A DNA stretch of 14,344 nt from 1-14-0-20-39-34 sp043800545 (GCA_043800545.1 JAZDMW010000030.1:1-14344); one strand, 5' to 3'; shown: positions 7,380 through 14,129, numbered from the stretch's first letter. Translations and numbers: made by a program. The notes: generated by a model not told the origin, from the letters alone.

Positions 7380-7793
7380 ATGATTCGTTTCAGCAAAGAG
7401 CTGGATTACGCTATCCAGCTTATCGTAAAACTCGCCCAATTGTCAAATGAGGAACTCCTCAGTCTGAAAAGTTTTTCAGAAAGTCGGGAGATTTCTTTTC
7501 TTTTTTTACAAAAAATCGCAAGAACTTTGAAGTCTGCAAATATCATCACATCTGCACGTGGATCACAGGGTGGATATAAACTCGCAAGACCTCCAGAAAA
7601 AATAACCCTCCGAGATATTATAGAAGCTTTTGAAGGAAAATATGCTCCAGTGGATTGTCTTCGTGGAAAAGTTTGTAAGCGAAGAAAAGATTGCCCAACA
7701 AGAAAATTTTCTGCTTGCCTTCATACAGATATCCTTCAGGTATTAGATAAATACACAGTGAAGGATATACAAGATATTTATGAATGTAAATAA
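7380..7793 (+). CDS. Rrf2-family transcriptional regulator, IscR-like
   Basis: This 137-residue protein opens MIRFSKELDYAIQLIVKLAQ, the Rrf2 winged-helix start. It carries the wing sequence SARGSQGGYKLARPPEKITLRDI (about 58-80, typical GGYxLAR motif). Cysteines C93, C99 and C105 have the C-x5-C-x5-C spacing that binds the [2Fe-2S] cluster in E. coli IscR. IscR's fourth ligand, a histidine three residues after the last cysteine, is not at that position here. C113 and H115 (ACLH) follow instead and may supply a ligand. As first gene of an Fe-S operon with a dyad over its own promoter, it is very likely the cluster-sensing repressor of the operon. Confidence 0.88.
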   Translation: MIRFSKELDYAIQLIVKLAQLSNEELLSLKSFSESREISFLFLQKIARTLKSANIITSARGSQGGYKLARPPEKITLRDIIEAFEGKYAPVDCLRGKVCKRRKDCPTRKFSACLHTDILQVLDKYTVKDIQDIYECK

Positions 7794-7801
7794 TCAATAA
7801 T

Positions 7802-9061
7802 ATGCCATCAAAAAAAATACAAAAAAGGAAGAGTGTGTATTTGGATCATGCTGCTACAACTCCAGTGAGAGAAGAAGTTCTTGATGCCATGATGCCGTAT
7901 TTTACAGAAAAATTTGCAAATCCATCTGGTATTTATGCAGAAGCATTGACCGTGAGAAGAGATGTGGATGATGCTAGAAAAACTATAGCTCAAATACTCG
8001 GAACACAAGCAGATAGTATTTTTTTTACTTCGGGCGGAACAGAAAGCTGTAATACCGCTCTTTTTGGTGTAGCAAGAAAGAATGTATCCTCAGGAAAACA
8101 TATTATCACCACAAAGATGGAACATCATGCGGTTCTTCATCCAATGGAAAAATTAGAAAAAGAAGGATATGAGATTACCTATCTTTCCCCAGACAAATTT
8201 GGTTTTGTTTCTGCAAAACAAGTTCGTGAAGCACTTCGTCCCGATACGATTTTAGTTTCTATCATGTATGCGAATAATGAAATTGGTACAGTCCTTCCTA
8301 TTGCAGACATTGGAAAAGAAATTATAAAATGGAGAAAAGAAAATAATATAAAATATCCATATTTCCATACGGATGCGTGTCAGGCAGGGGGAGTACTGGA
8401 TGTATCTGTAGAAAAATTGCATGTAGATTTGCTGACTTTGAATGCGAGTAAACTCTATGGACCAAAAGGAGTAGGACTCTTGTATAAAAGACGGGGAGTA
8501 CAGGTAGAACAAATGATGTATGGTGGAGGACAAGAAATGAAATTCCGCGCAGGGACAGAAAATGTTCCTGGAATTATGGGGTTTGCAAAAGCACTTGAGT
8601 TAGCACAAAAAGAAAAAGAAGAAGAAAATGCAAGACTCATTGAACTCAGAAATTACTTTTTTGCAGAATTGCAAAAACAGATTCCAAAAGTAAAATTAAA
8701 TGGAGCTCCATTAGAGGGAAGTGATGTTCGTCTCCCAAATAATTTGAATGTTTCTATTTTAGATATTGAAGGTGAAGCAATATTACTCTATCTCGATGAG
8801 TATGGAATCATGTGTTCAACAGGTTCTGCATGTACTGCAGATTCTCTTGATCCATCTCATGTATTGATTTCGTGTAGTCTTTCTTATGAATACGCACATG
8901 GATCAATTCGTTTTACTTTGGGAAGAGAAAATACAAAGGAAGATATTGATTATGTGATGGAACACTTGCCTGGTATAGTAGAAAAGCTCAGAAAAATTTC
9001 TCCTGTATCTTTGACTGAGGATCCAGGAAAAAATATTCATCCAAAATATCATCAAAGATAA
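7802..9061 (+). CDS. cysteine desulfurase (NifS/IscS family)
   Basis: A PLP-dependent homodimeric enzyme that removes sulfur from cysteine as a persulfide for cluster assembly. Of 419 residues, YLDHAATTP (13-21) is the N-terminal signature. H108 in EHHA stacks on PLP, D191 and Q194 in HTDACQ hold the cofactor, and K217 in NASKLYGPKG is the Schiff-base lysine. C344 in STGSACTA is the catalytic cysteine. The loop carrying C344 is long, as in class I (IscS/NifS) rather than SufS enzymes. About 15 C-terminal residues rich in H, P and K extend past the usual end. It lies eight bases after the regulator, with no ribosome-binding site visible. Confidence 0.95.
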   Translation: MPSKKIQKRKSVYLDHAATTPVREEVLDAMMPYFTEKFANPSGIYAEALTVRRDVDDARKTIAQILGTQADSIFFTSGGTESCNTALFGVARKNVSSGKHIITTKMEHHAVLHPMEKLEKEGYEITYLSPDKFGFVSAKQVREALRPDTILVSIMYANNEIGTVLPIADIGKEIIKWRKENNIKYPYFHTDACQAGGVLDVSVEKLHVDLLTLNASKLYGPKGVGLLYKRRGVQVEQMMYGGGQEMKFRAGTENVPGIMGFAKALELAQKEKEEENARLIELRNYFFAELQKQIPKVKLNGAPLEGSDVRLPNNLNVSILDIEGEAILLYLDEYGIMCSTGSACTADSLDPSHVLISCSLSYEYAHGSIRFTLGRENTKEDIDYVMEHLPGIVEKLRKISPVSLTEDPGKNIHPKYHQR

Positions 9062-9082
9062 TAATATATTTATTTTAATTAT

Positions 9083-9730
9083 ATGACAGACGGTGCTGCA
9101 ATTCGAGGAAATGATGGCAGTAAATGGCTCTATACAGATATCGTGAAGGATCATTTTTTTAATCCTCGAAATATTCTCTATCATGGAGAAGAAAAAGATT
9201 TCAAAGCCGATGCACAGGGACGTGTGGGTTCACCAGCTTGTGGAGATGAAATGGTCATTTGGCTCAAGATTGACCCAAAAACAGAAAAGATTACAGAATG
9301 TAAGTGGCAAACATTTGGATGCGGTTCAGCAATTGCATCAACTTCAATGCTCTCTCTTATGATAACAGAAAATGAAGGGATGACTATTGAACAAGCATTA
9401 AAAATACGTCCACAAGATATTATGGAGCGTCTAGGCGGACTTCCAGCAAGAAAGATTCATTGTTCTGTGCTTGGAGATAAGGCACTTCAAGCAGCAGTAA
9501 ATGATTGGTTCCGTAAGACTGGTCAACATGAGAGAATTATTACCGAAGGAAGTAAAATTATTGATGAGGAACATAAAATTACAGACAAAGATATTGAAGA
9601 AGCAGTACTTGAAGGTGCAAGAGATATAGAAGATGTATTAAAAAAACTCAAAATAGAAAATATAGGAGAAGAAAGTGTTCAGGAGATAGAACAGCTCATT
9701 CGTTTTTATACAGAAAAATATTTCGGATAG
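9083..9730 (+). CDS. IscU/NifU-like scaffold with a cysteine-less BFD-like C-terminal domain
   Basis: A 215-residue protein. Residues 14-150 form the IscU-like scaffold: C53 in SPACGDEM with D55, C80 in FGCGSA and C127 in KIHCSVLG match the three cysteines and aspartate that hold the nascent [2Fe-2S] cluster. C73 is extra. Residues 157-211, ITDKDIEEAVLEGARDIEDVL and the IEQLIRFY helix, resemble the BFD-like [2Fe-2S] domain that follows the scaffold in NifU. However, the expected C-x-C before the ITD motif is D161/E163 and the later C-x2-C region reads GEES, so no cluster ligands remain. The Nfu domain of full NifU is absent. It sits between the desulfurase and ferredoxins. The start has no ribosome-binding site. 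Confidence 0.9.
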   Translation: MTDGAAIRGNDGSKWLYTDIVKDHFFNPRNILYHGEEKDFKADAQGRVGSPACGDEMVIWLKIDPKTEKITECKWQTFGCGSAIASTSMLSLMITENEGMTIEQALKIRPQDIMERLGGLPARKIHCSVLGDKALQAAVNDWFRKTGQHERIITEGSKIIDEEHKITDKDIEEAVLEGARDIEDVLKKLKIENIGEESVQEIEQLIRFYTEKYFG

Positions 9731-9731
9731 T

Positions 9732-10034
9732 ATGAAAAAAGATATTGCTGTGTGCGGAGGAAGATCCTGTAAATGTTTTGGTGCGGATCGTATTATGAAA
9801 AAAATATCAGAAGAAGTACATTTAGAACCAGGTGAAGAGAATGAAGAATATTCTCTTGATTGGGCAGGTTGTATGGGATATTGTGGACAAGGACCAAATG
9901 TCCGAATAAATAAACATCATTTTATTTTCTCAGCAGAAGAAGATACCATAATGGATGAAATACAAAAGGGAGGAACGAATAGAGAAGGAGAAAATACAGA
10001 TGTGGAAACTGAAGATAAATTATTAGGTATATAA
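9732..10034 (+). CDS. thioredoxin-like [2Fe-2S] ferredoxin (NuoE/Shethna type)
   Basis: A 100-residue small protein with C8-x4-C13 and C47-x3-C51 (VCGGRSC and GCMGYCGQGPNV). This is the cysteine pattern and GPNV turn of thioredoxin-fold [2Fe-2S] ferredoxins, related to the NuoE subunit. C15 is an extra cysteine. The last 20 residues are acidic, low-complexity and probably disordered. The gene starts one base after the scaffold stop and ends one base before the next start, so translation is probably coupled. It likely carries electrons for cluster assembly or supplies a carrier matured by the operon. The partner protein is unknown. Confidence 0.85.
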   Translation: MKKDIAVCGGRSCKCFGADRIMKKISEEVHLEPGEENEEYSLDWAGCMGYCGQGPNVRINKHHFIFSAEEDTIMDEIQKGGTNREGENTDVETEDKLLGI

Positions 10035-10035
10035 T

Positions 10036-10380
10036 ATGGACGAAGAACAACAAAAAAGAGAACAATTGAACAAACAGTCAGAAGAAGAAACATCTGTTGT
10101 CCGTCCACAAAATATTCCAGACAATAGGGCAGAGGCAATACGCAATTGTGAACAGTGCAAAGTACGCCGAGTGGTTGTAGATAGAGATGCATGTATTGGT
10201 GCTCAATCCTGCGTTGTCGTTGCAAATGGACTTTTTAAAATGGACGAGGAGAATCTCGCATATATTGATGACCCAAATGCATATGACGAAGATACTTTGC
10301 TTCTCGCCGCACAAGCTTGTCCAGTGCTTGCGATTCATCTATATGATAAGGATGGAAAAAAGATATTTCCAGAAGAATAA
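10036..10380 (+). CDS. small ferredoxin with three ligand cysteines ([3Fe-4S]-type or incomplete [4Fe-4S])
   Basis: This 114-residue protein has a ferredoxin domain at 45-103: DRDACIGAQSC (C53-x5-C59) and QACPVLAIHLYD (C95-P). The second cysteine of a normal C-x2-C-x2-C site is A56. This three-cysteine pattern is typical of the [3Fe-4S] ferredoxins that often serve oxidoreductases, although such proteins can bind a [4Fe-4S] cluster with an outside ligand. A charged 35-residue N-terminal extension and a separate C38-x2-C41 pair (NCEQCK) are unusual. It is the last gene of the operon and is followed by a terminator. AGGT, eight bases upstream, is a weak ribosome-binding site at best. Confidence 0.85.
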   Translation: MDEEQQKREQLNKQSEEETSVVRPQNIPDNRAEAIRNCEQCKVRRVVVDRDACIGAQSCVVVANGLFKMDEENLAYIDDPNAYDEDTLLLAAQACPVLAIHLYDKDGKKIFPEE

Positions 10381-10384
10381 ATAA

Positions 10385-10413
10385 AAAAGAGGCTCTCAAA
10401 TGGAGTCTCTTTT
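10385..10413. terminator. bidirectional terminator between the Fe-S operon and clpB
   Basis: AAAAGAGGCTC (10385-10395) pairs over 11 positions, one of them G-T, with GAGTCTCTTTT (10403-10413) around a seven-base loop. The T-run at the 3' edge serves the plus strand and the A-run at the 5' edge gives a T-run on the minus strand, serving both convergent transcripts. Confidence 0.8.
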
Positions 10414-10418
10414 ATATA

Positions 10419-13073
10419 TTATTTATTATTTTTTTCAATAAGAAGATTCTTTTCTTTTCCCACGTCCACTTTGATTTTATCACCATCATGAATGGCTCCT
10501 TCAAGAATCTGGAGGGCAAGAGGATCGAGAAGGTCAGATTGTATCACGCGCTTGAGTGGACGAGCACCAAGGTTTGGATCATACCCTTTATCTCCAAGCC
10601 AGGTTTTTGCTTTCATAGTCACTTGAAGCTTAATTTTTCTTTCGTCTAATCGTTTCTGAACATGCTCCAATTGGAGGTCCACAATTCTTCGTATATGTTC
10701 ACGACGGAGAGGGTGGAACATGATTATTTCATCAATACGATTGAGGAATTCTGGTTTGAAGTGTTGTTGAAGTGCATCCATGACATTCTTTTTTACACGG
10801 GATTCATTTTCTTGTATACCAGAATCATTTGCATCATCAAAACCAAATTCACCAGATTTTCCAAGTTGCATAATCATTTCTGATCCAATGTTACTGGTCA
10901 TGATAATAACTGTATTTTTGAAATTTACTTTTCTTCCTTTGCTATCTGTGAGATGACCATCTTCAAGAATTTGGAGCATCACATTAAATACTTCTGGATG
11001 TGCTTTTTCTATTTCATCGAAAAGCACAACAGAATAAGGTTTTCTACGAACACGCTCTGTGAGTTGTCCACCTTCTTCATATCCAATATATCCAGGAGCT
11101 GAACCGAGCATTTTACTGACAGAATGTTTTTCCATGTATTCGCTCATATCTACTCGGATAATAGATTCCTCATCATTGAACATGAATTCTGCGAGTGCTT
11201 TTGCAAGTTCTGTTTTTCCGACTCCTGTTGGTCCCATGAAAATAAAAGAACCAATTGGACGTTTTTCTTCAGAAATACCAGCTCGTGAACGACGAATCGC
11301 GTTCGAAATAGCATGAATCGCTTCATCCTGGCCAATGACTCTTCCGGAAAGATCATTTTCCATATGAGCAAGTTTTTTCATTTCATCTTCAAGCATTCTT
11401 GTGACAGGAATACCAGTCCAGCGAGAAACAACTCCGGCAATATCTTCTTCAGTCACTTCTTCTTTAAGAATTGCTCTTCCTGTTTGTACAGAAGAAAGTT
11501 TTTTCTCTTGTTCTTTGATACTGGTCTCGAGTTTTGGAATTTGTCCAAAACGAATTTCAGCAACTTTTTGCAGGTTACCTTGTCGTTCTGCAATATCTGC
11601 TTCTTGTCTTTTTTTGTCTATTTCTTTTTTGTTTTCACGAATTTTTGTAATGATTTCTTTTTCATTTTTCCAATGAACTTCAAGTTCATTGCTGACTTCA
11701 CGCAGGTTTTCTAATTCTTGTTTCAATTTTTTCTCACGTGTTTTGGAAGCGTCATCTTTTTCATGAGACAGTGCTTCTAATTCAATTTCCAATTTCATGA
11801 TTTGTCGTTTCATTTTATCGAGCTCATCTGGCATGGATTCAATTTCGAGACGCATTGCAGAAGTTGCCTCATCAATGAGGTCAATCGCTTTATCTGGAAG
11901 AAAACGATCAGAAATATATCTGCTTGAGAGTTTTACAGCCGCAACAATAGCCGGATCAGTAATACGAACTCCATGATGGATTTCATATTTTTCTTTAATA
12001 CCACGAAGAATAGCAATAGCATCATCTTCTTTTGGTTCAACAACCAGTACGGGCTGGAAACGACGTTCAAACGCAGCATCCTTTTCAATATGTTGTTGGT
12101 ACTCTTTTAAAGTGGTTGCACCAATGGTATTAATCTCTCCACGAGCCAATGCAGGCTTTAACATGTTAGAAGCGTCTACAGAGCCTTCTGTGGCTCCTGC
12201 GCCTACAAGGGTGTGGAGTTCATCCATGAAGAGAATTATTTTTCCTTTGGAATTGGTAACTTCTTTTAATACGGCTTTGAAACGTTCTTCAAATTCTCCA
12301 CGGAATTTTGTTCCCGCAACAAGCGCACCAATGTCTAATCCAATAATTTCTTTGTCTTTGAGACTTTCTGGAACGTCTCCATTTACAATACGTTGCGCAA
12401 GACCTTCTGCAATAGCTGTTTTTCCAACTCCAGGTTCACCAATGAGCACAGGATTATTTTTTGTACGACGGGTAAGCACTTGCATGACACGACGAATTTC
12501 GTCATCACGTCCAATCACTGGATCCAATTTTTCTTTTCTTGCAAGTTCAGTAAAATTTTTTCCGTATTTTTCCAATACTTGGTATTTCGATTCTGGAGTA
12601 GGGGAATCCACTTTATGTGATCCACGAACTTCTTTCAACACAGAAAGTATTTTTTCGTAAGTAGCATCAAATGTGCGAAGCAGTTCAGATACTGGATTTT
12701 TTGTTTTTACAAAAGCAAGAAGAATATGTTCTACGCTAATATATTCATCTCCCATTTTTTGTGATTCATCATACGCAGATTGTATGAGTTGTAATGTGTT
12801 TTGACTCAAAGACACTTGTCCGCTTCCTGTGAGTGGTCTTGTCCCATAATATTTTGGTATGGAATGTATGAAATGAAGTACTTCATTTTGTACTGCATCA
12901 ATTGGGACATTGAGTTTTTGGAGTAAAGAAAGTACCACTCCTTCTTTTTGCTCTAAAAGAGCAAGAAATAAATGAAGTGGCTCAATATTTACATGAGTAT
13001 TCTCAAATGCTATTTGCTGTGCATGAGCAAAAGCTTCTTGTGTTTTTTGTGTAAATTGTTGTGGATTAAACAT
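10419..13073 (-). CDS. clpB: ATP-dependent disaggregase ClpB
   Basis: A hexameric AAA+ disaggregase that, with DnaK, extracts polypeptides from aggregates. Of 884 residues from ATG 13073, the N-domain begins FNPQQFTQKTQEAF. NBD1 has Walker A GEPGVGKT (212-219, K218), Walker B MDELHT (D284, E285) and the arginine-finger segment FERRFQ. The coiled-coil M-domain spans about 410-535 and separates ClpB from ClpA/ClpX-type proteins. NBD2 has Walker A GPTGVGKT (614-621, K620), pore loop GYIGYEEGG, Walker B FDEIEK (D686, E687) and sensor 2 GARPLKR. It lacks the ClpP-binding tripeptide loop I would expect in ClpA/C. ATG 13073 is chosen over GTG 13094, which lies in the operator. No ribosome-binding site is visible. 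Confidence 0.96.
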   Translation of the reverse strand: MFNPQQFTQKTQEAFAHAQQIAFENTHVNIEPLHLFLALLEQKEGVVLSLLQKLNVPIDAVQNEVLHFIHSIPKYYGTRPLTGSGQVSLSQNTLQLIQSAYDESQKMGDEYISVEHILLAFVKTKNPVSELLRTFDATYEKILSVLKEVRGSHKVDSPTPESKYQVLEKYGKNFTELARKEKLDPVIGRDDEIRRVMQVLTRRTKNNPVLIGEPGVGKTAIAEGLAQRIVNGDVPESLKDKEIIGLDIGALVAGTKFRGEFEERFKAVLKEVTNSKGKIILFMDELHTLVGAGATEGSVDASNMLKPALARGEINTIGATTLKEYQQHIEKDAAFERRFQPVLVVEPKEDDAIAILRGIKEKYEIHHGVRITDPAIVAAVKLSSRYISDRFLPDKAIDLIDEATSAMRLEIESMPDELDKMKRQIMKLEIELEALSHEKDDASKTREKKLKQELENLREVSNELEVHWKNEKEIITKIRENKKEIDKKRQEADIAERQGNLQKVAEIRFGQIPKLETSIKEQEKKLSSVQTGRAILKEEVTEEDIAGVVSRWTGIPVTRMLEDEMKKLAHMENDLSGRVIGQDEAIHAISNAIRRSRAGISEEKRPIGSFIFMGPTGVGKTELAKALAEFMFNDEESIIRVDMSEYMEKHSVSKMLGSAPGYIGYEEGGQLTERVRRKPYSVVLFDEIEKAHPEVFNVMLQILEDGHLTDSKGRKVNFKNTVIIMTSNIGSEMIMQLGKSGEFGFDDANDSGIQENESRVKKNVMDALQQHFKPEFLNRIDEIIMFHPLRREHIRRIVDLQLEHVQKRLDERKIKLQVTMKAKTWLGDKGYDPNLGARPLKRVIQSDLLDPLALQILEGAIHDGDKIKVDVGKEKNLLIEKNNK

Positions 13074-13085
13074 ATTTTTAGAGTA

Positions 13086-13116
13086 TATTATCACTCGTCA
13101 TAATAGAGTGATAATA
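13086..13116. promoter_or_regulatory. CIRCE-type HrcA operator of clpB
   Basis: TATTATCACTC (13086-13096), nine bases, then GAGTGATAATA (13106-13116): a perfect 11-base inverted repeat with the N9 spacer of CIRCE. The published consensus is TTAGCACTC-N9-GAGTGCTAA. Here each arm differs at one position, and the change is symmetric (G to T, C to A). It overlaps the -10 box and predicted start of clpB, as expected for HrcA repression relieved by heat. The hrcA gene is not in the window. Confidence 0.88.
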
Positions 13117-13143
13117 CTATACCATATATATTAATTTTGTCAA
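13116..13143 (-). promoter_or_regulatory. clpB promoter
   Basis: On the minus strand TTGACA (13138-13143), a 16-base spacer and TATAGT (13116-13121), with TG one base upstream of the -10 box. Predicted start is near 13109, inside the CIRCE-type repeat, giving a leader of about 36 bases. Confidence 0.75.
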
Positions 13144-13202
13144 TAAATAATAAAATAGCTAAAATAAGGGAAATTTACGAACAGAAAGAAGAGAATACCC
13201 AC

Positions 13203-13231
13203 TTGACAAACATCACAGGATCTGCTAGGAT
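13203..13231 (+). promoter_or_regulatory. promoter of the first small orphan gene
   Basis: TTGACA (13203-13208), 17 bases, TAGGAT (13226-13231). The sequence after the -35 box (TTGACAAACAT) resembles that at 13826 (TTGACAACAT) and the minus-strand promoter at 3228-3256 (TTGACAAATCAT). The stretch 13144-13202 upstream holds nothing else I can identify. Confidence 0.7.
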
Positions 13232-13263
13232 GAAGAGTCCAATTCCACACAAAGGAGTCTGCT

Positions 13264-13518
13264 ATGACTCGTGATGATTTTCTGAAGAGGCTGAATGATC
13301 TTTCTTTCACTAAGTTGGCAATCGTCTTTCACTTTAGGAGTGGCGATGGTGTAGAGAGGGTATCTGCCCTCGTGTACATGATCGATACGGCCAACAAGGA
13401 CAGCGTGTCGTATGTCGCTCTCGGAGATGAGCGCAGACGTCTCTGGAGAACTGTTCCATACGACGATGTGTTGACTGTCCAGGATTTGCTTGCTTTTCTC
13501 AGCTTGGAAGGGACCTAA
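13264..13518 (+). CDS. small orphan protein A, 84 aa (MTRDDF...VPYDDV)
   Basis: Not recognised. A soluble 84-residue protein with an N-terminal MTRDDFLKRL helix, alternating hydrophobic segments suggesting beta strands in the middle (LAIVFHFR, VSALVYMID, VSYVAL), then RTVPYDDVLTVQDLLAFL. It shares the MTR start and the late VP[FY] motif with the next two genes, so I read the three as distant paralogs. AAAGGAG (13251-13257) six bases before the ATG is a strong Shine-Dalgarno site, unlike the AT-rich genes of this window. GC in one counted 60-base line (13321-13380) is 50 percent. The next gene begins three bases after its stop. No function can be assigned. Confidence 0.65.
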   Translation: MTRDDFLKRLNDLSFTKLAIVFHFRSGDGVERVSALVYMIDTANKDSVSYVALGDERRRLWRTVPYDDVLTVQDLLAFLSLEGT

Positions 13519-13521
13519 GAG

Positions 13522-13749
13522 ATGACGCGAACGGAAATCATTAAAACAGTCAATCAACACCGCCAGTGTGGAGGTCTCATACTGGCGGCGGTAGAGCTCT
13601 GTGACGGCCTCCGTCACATTGTGTTCGCAGATCCGCGTGATCTGCGAATTGGCGATGCTCTTGAGTGTCGCGACATGGGCACGGGGCGACCGTTTTTCGT
13701 CCCGTTCTCGGATGTTGCAGCCTTGGTCAATCTCATCCCCACCACCTAA
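13522..13749 (+). CDS. small orphan protein B, 75 aa, in a hairpin-packed coding region
   Basis: Not recognised. It starts MTRTEIIKTVNQ and ends RPFFVPFSDVAALVNLIP, matching the start and late motif of protein A, with which it is co-transcribed (three-base gap). AAGGGA about eight bases upstream may be the ribosome-binding site, inside the end of gene A. The coding DNA is the GC-richest in the window (37 of 60 bases at 13561-13620) and contains perfect stem-loops at 13560-13588, 13600-13618 and 13624-13648, a 10-base palindrome at 13666-13675 and a further stem at 13681-13705. It could therefore be a structured RNA as well as, or instead of, a protein gene. The paralogy to A supports real translation. 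Confidence 0.55.
   Translation: MTRTEIIKTVNQHRQCGGLILAAVELCDGLRHIVFADPRDLRIGDALECRDMGTGRPFFVPFSDVAALVNLIPTT
13560..13705 (+). repeat. array of stem-loops inside small gene B
   Basis: Stem 1: CCGCCAGT / ACTGGCGG (8 bp, loop 13). Stem 2: TGTGACGG / CCGTCACA (8 bp, loop 3). Stem 3: TTCGCAGATC / GATCTGCGAA (10 bp, loop 5). Then the palindrome TGTCGCGACA (13666-13675) and ACGGGGCG / CGTCCCGT (8 bp with one G-T, loop 9). They follow one another without nesting, so all could coexist in one RNA. Confidence 0.7.
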
Positions 13750-13756
13750 CCCACAA

Positions 13757-13812
13757 CCCCTGCGCAGTTCTTGTGCGGGGGCCAATCAATCACTCGTAAG
13801 AGTGTTTTTTTT
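13757..13812 (+). terminator. double-hairpin 3' element, copy 1, ending in an intrinsic terminator
   Basis: Hairpin 1 is CCCCTGCGCA / TGTGCGGGGG (10 pairs, two of them G-T in the plus-strand RNA) with loop GTTCT. Hairpin 2 is CACTC / GAGTG with a GTAA (GNRA) tetraloop, then eight T. It ends the transcript of small genes A and B. The G-T pairs hold only on the plus strand and no minus-strand T-run exists, so hairpin 1 acts, if at all, in the plus RNA. Confidence 0.8.
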
Positions 13813-13825
13813 ATATACAAAAAAT

Positions 13826-13854
13826 TTGACAACATAGATATCATATGCGAAAAT
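13826..13854 (+). promoter_or_regulatory. promoter of the third small orphan gene
   Basis: TTGACA (13826-13831), 17 bases, GAAAAT (13849-13854) with TG one base upstream (extended -10). The gene therefore forms its own transcription unit, between terminator copy 1 and copy 2. Confidence 0.6.
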
Positions 13855-13885
13855 AGCGTCAAAACGCGGACAGGTATTTCATAAT

Positions 13886-13890
13886 GGAGG
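13886..13890 (+). promoter_or_regulatory. ribosome-binding site that fixes the start of small gene C
   Basis: GGAGG lies five bases before ATG 13896. The upstream ATG at 13884 overlaps this site and has no site of its own, so translation most likely begins at 13896. Confidence 0.75.
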
Positions 13891-13895
13891 ACATC

Positions 13896-14129
13896 ATGCC
13901 ACTTCCACGCATGACACGAGAAGAGTTTTTGCGTCAAAGGGATAAAGTCAGGAATCCAGACTTGGTTGCTATCCGAACTGACATGGGTGGCGCATATATT
14001 TTTTTGAGACAAGGTCTGGATGTGCTGGTAGGAATTACCGGACAATTGCGTGATGGTACGCACATGGAGATTCCCTTCGAGCAGATCGTCTCGGTCTGTG
14101 AACCCGATGATATCATGTCTCCCCGCTGA
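13896..14129 (+). CDS. small orphan protein C, 77 aa (MTREEF...IPFEQI)
   Basis: Not recognised. From ATG 13896 it reads MPLPRMTREEFLRQRDKV at the N-terminus, followed by short strand-like hydrophobic segments (LVAIRTD, AYIFLR, VLVGITG) and HMEIPFEQIVSVCEPDD near the end. The MTREEF motif and the late IPFEQI match MTRDDF/VPYDDV in A and MTRTEI/VPFSDV in B. The strand pattern followed by a [VI]P[FY]-acidic/Gln-[VI] segment would suit a small beta-barrel, but this is conjecture. It has its own promoter, a strong GGAGG site and the double-hairpin 3' element, so it is a self-contained cassette. It converges on alanine racemase. Confidence 0.65.
   Translation: MPLPRMTREEFLRQRDKVRNPDLVAIRTDMGGAYIFLRQGLDVLVGITGQLRDGTHMEIPFEQIVSVCEPDDIMSPR

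Noticed and set aside
11313..11714. 133-residue open frame on the plus strand inside clpB
   Set aside because: It lies antisense to the conserved coiled-coil and NBD2 linker of ClpB and has a low-complexity F/S-rich composition typical of an antisense shadow.
12112..12660. 182-residue open frame on the plus strand inside clpB
   Set aside because: It is antisense to ClpB NBD1, whose motifs are intact; the serine- and proline-rich translation looks like a reverse-strand shadow.
13225..13785. 186-residue open frame on the minus strand across small genes A and B
   Set aside because: Promoter, Shine-Dalgarno site and terminator are all on the plus strand, and A and B share motifs with C, which a shadow would not explain.
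13791..13804. CACTC-GTAA-GAGTG as a second CIRCE-like operator
   Set aside because: It shares CACTC/GAGTG with the clpB operator, but the spacer is four rather than nine bases and a T-run follows directly, so it is a terminator hairpin.
13872..13900. Start of small gene C at ATG 13884
   Set aside because: GGAGG at 13886-13890 is correctly spaced for ATG 13896 and overlaps the 13884 ATG, so the shorter form is preferred.
14107..14116. ATGATATCAT palindrome near the end of small gene C
   Set aside because: A 10-base AT-rich palindrome inside coding DNA without promoter context is not informative alone.
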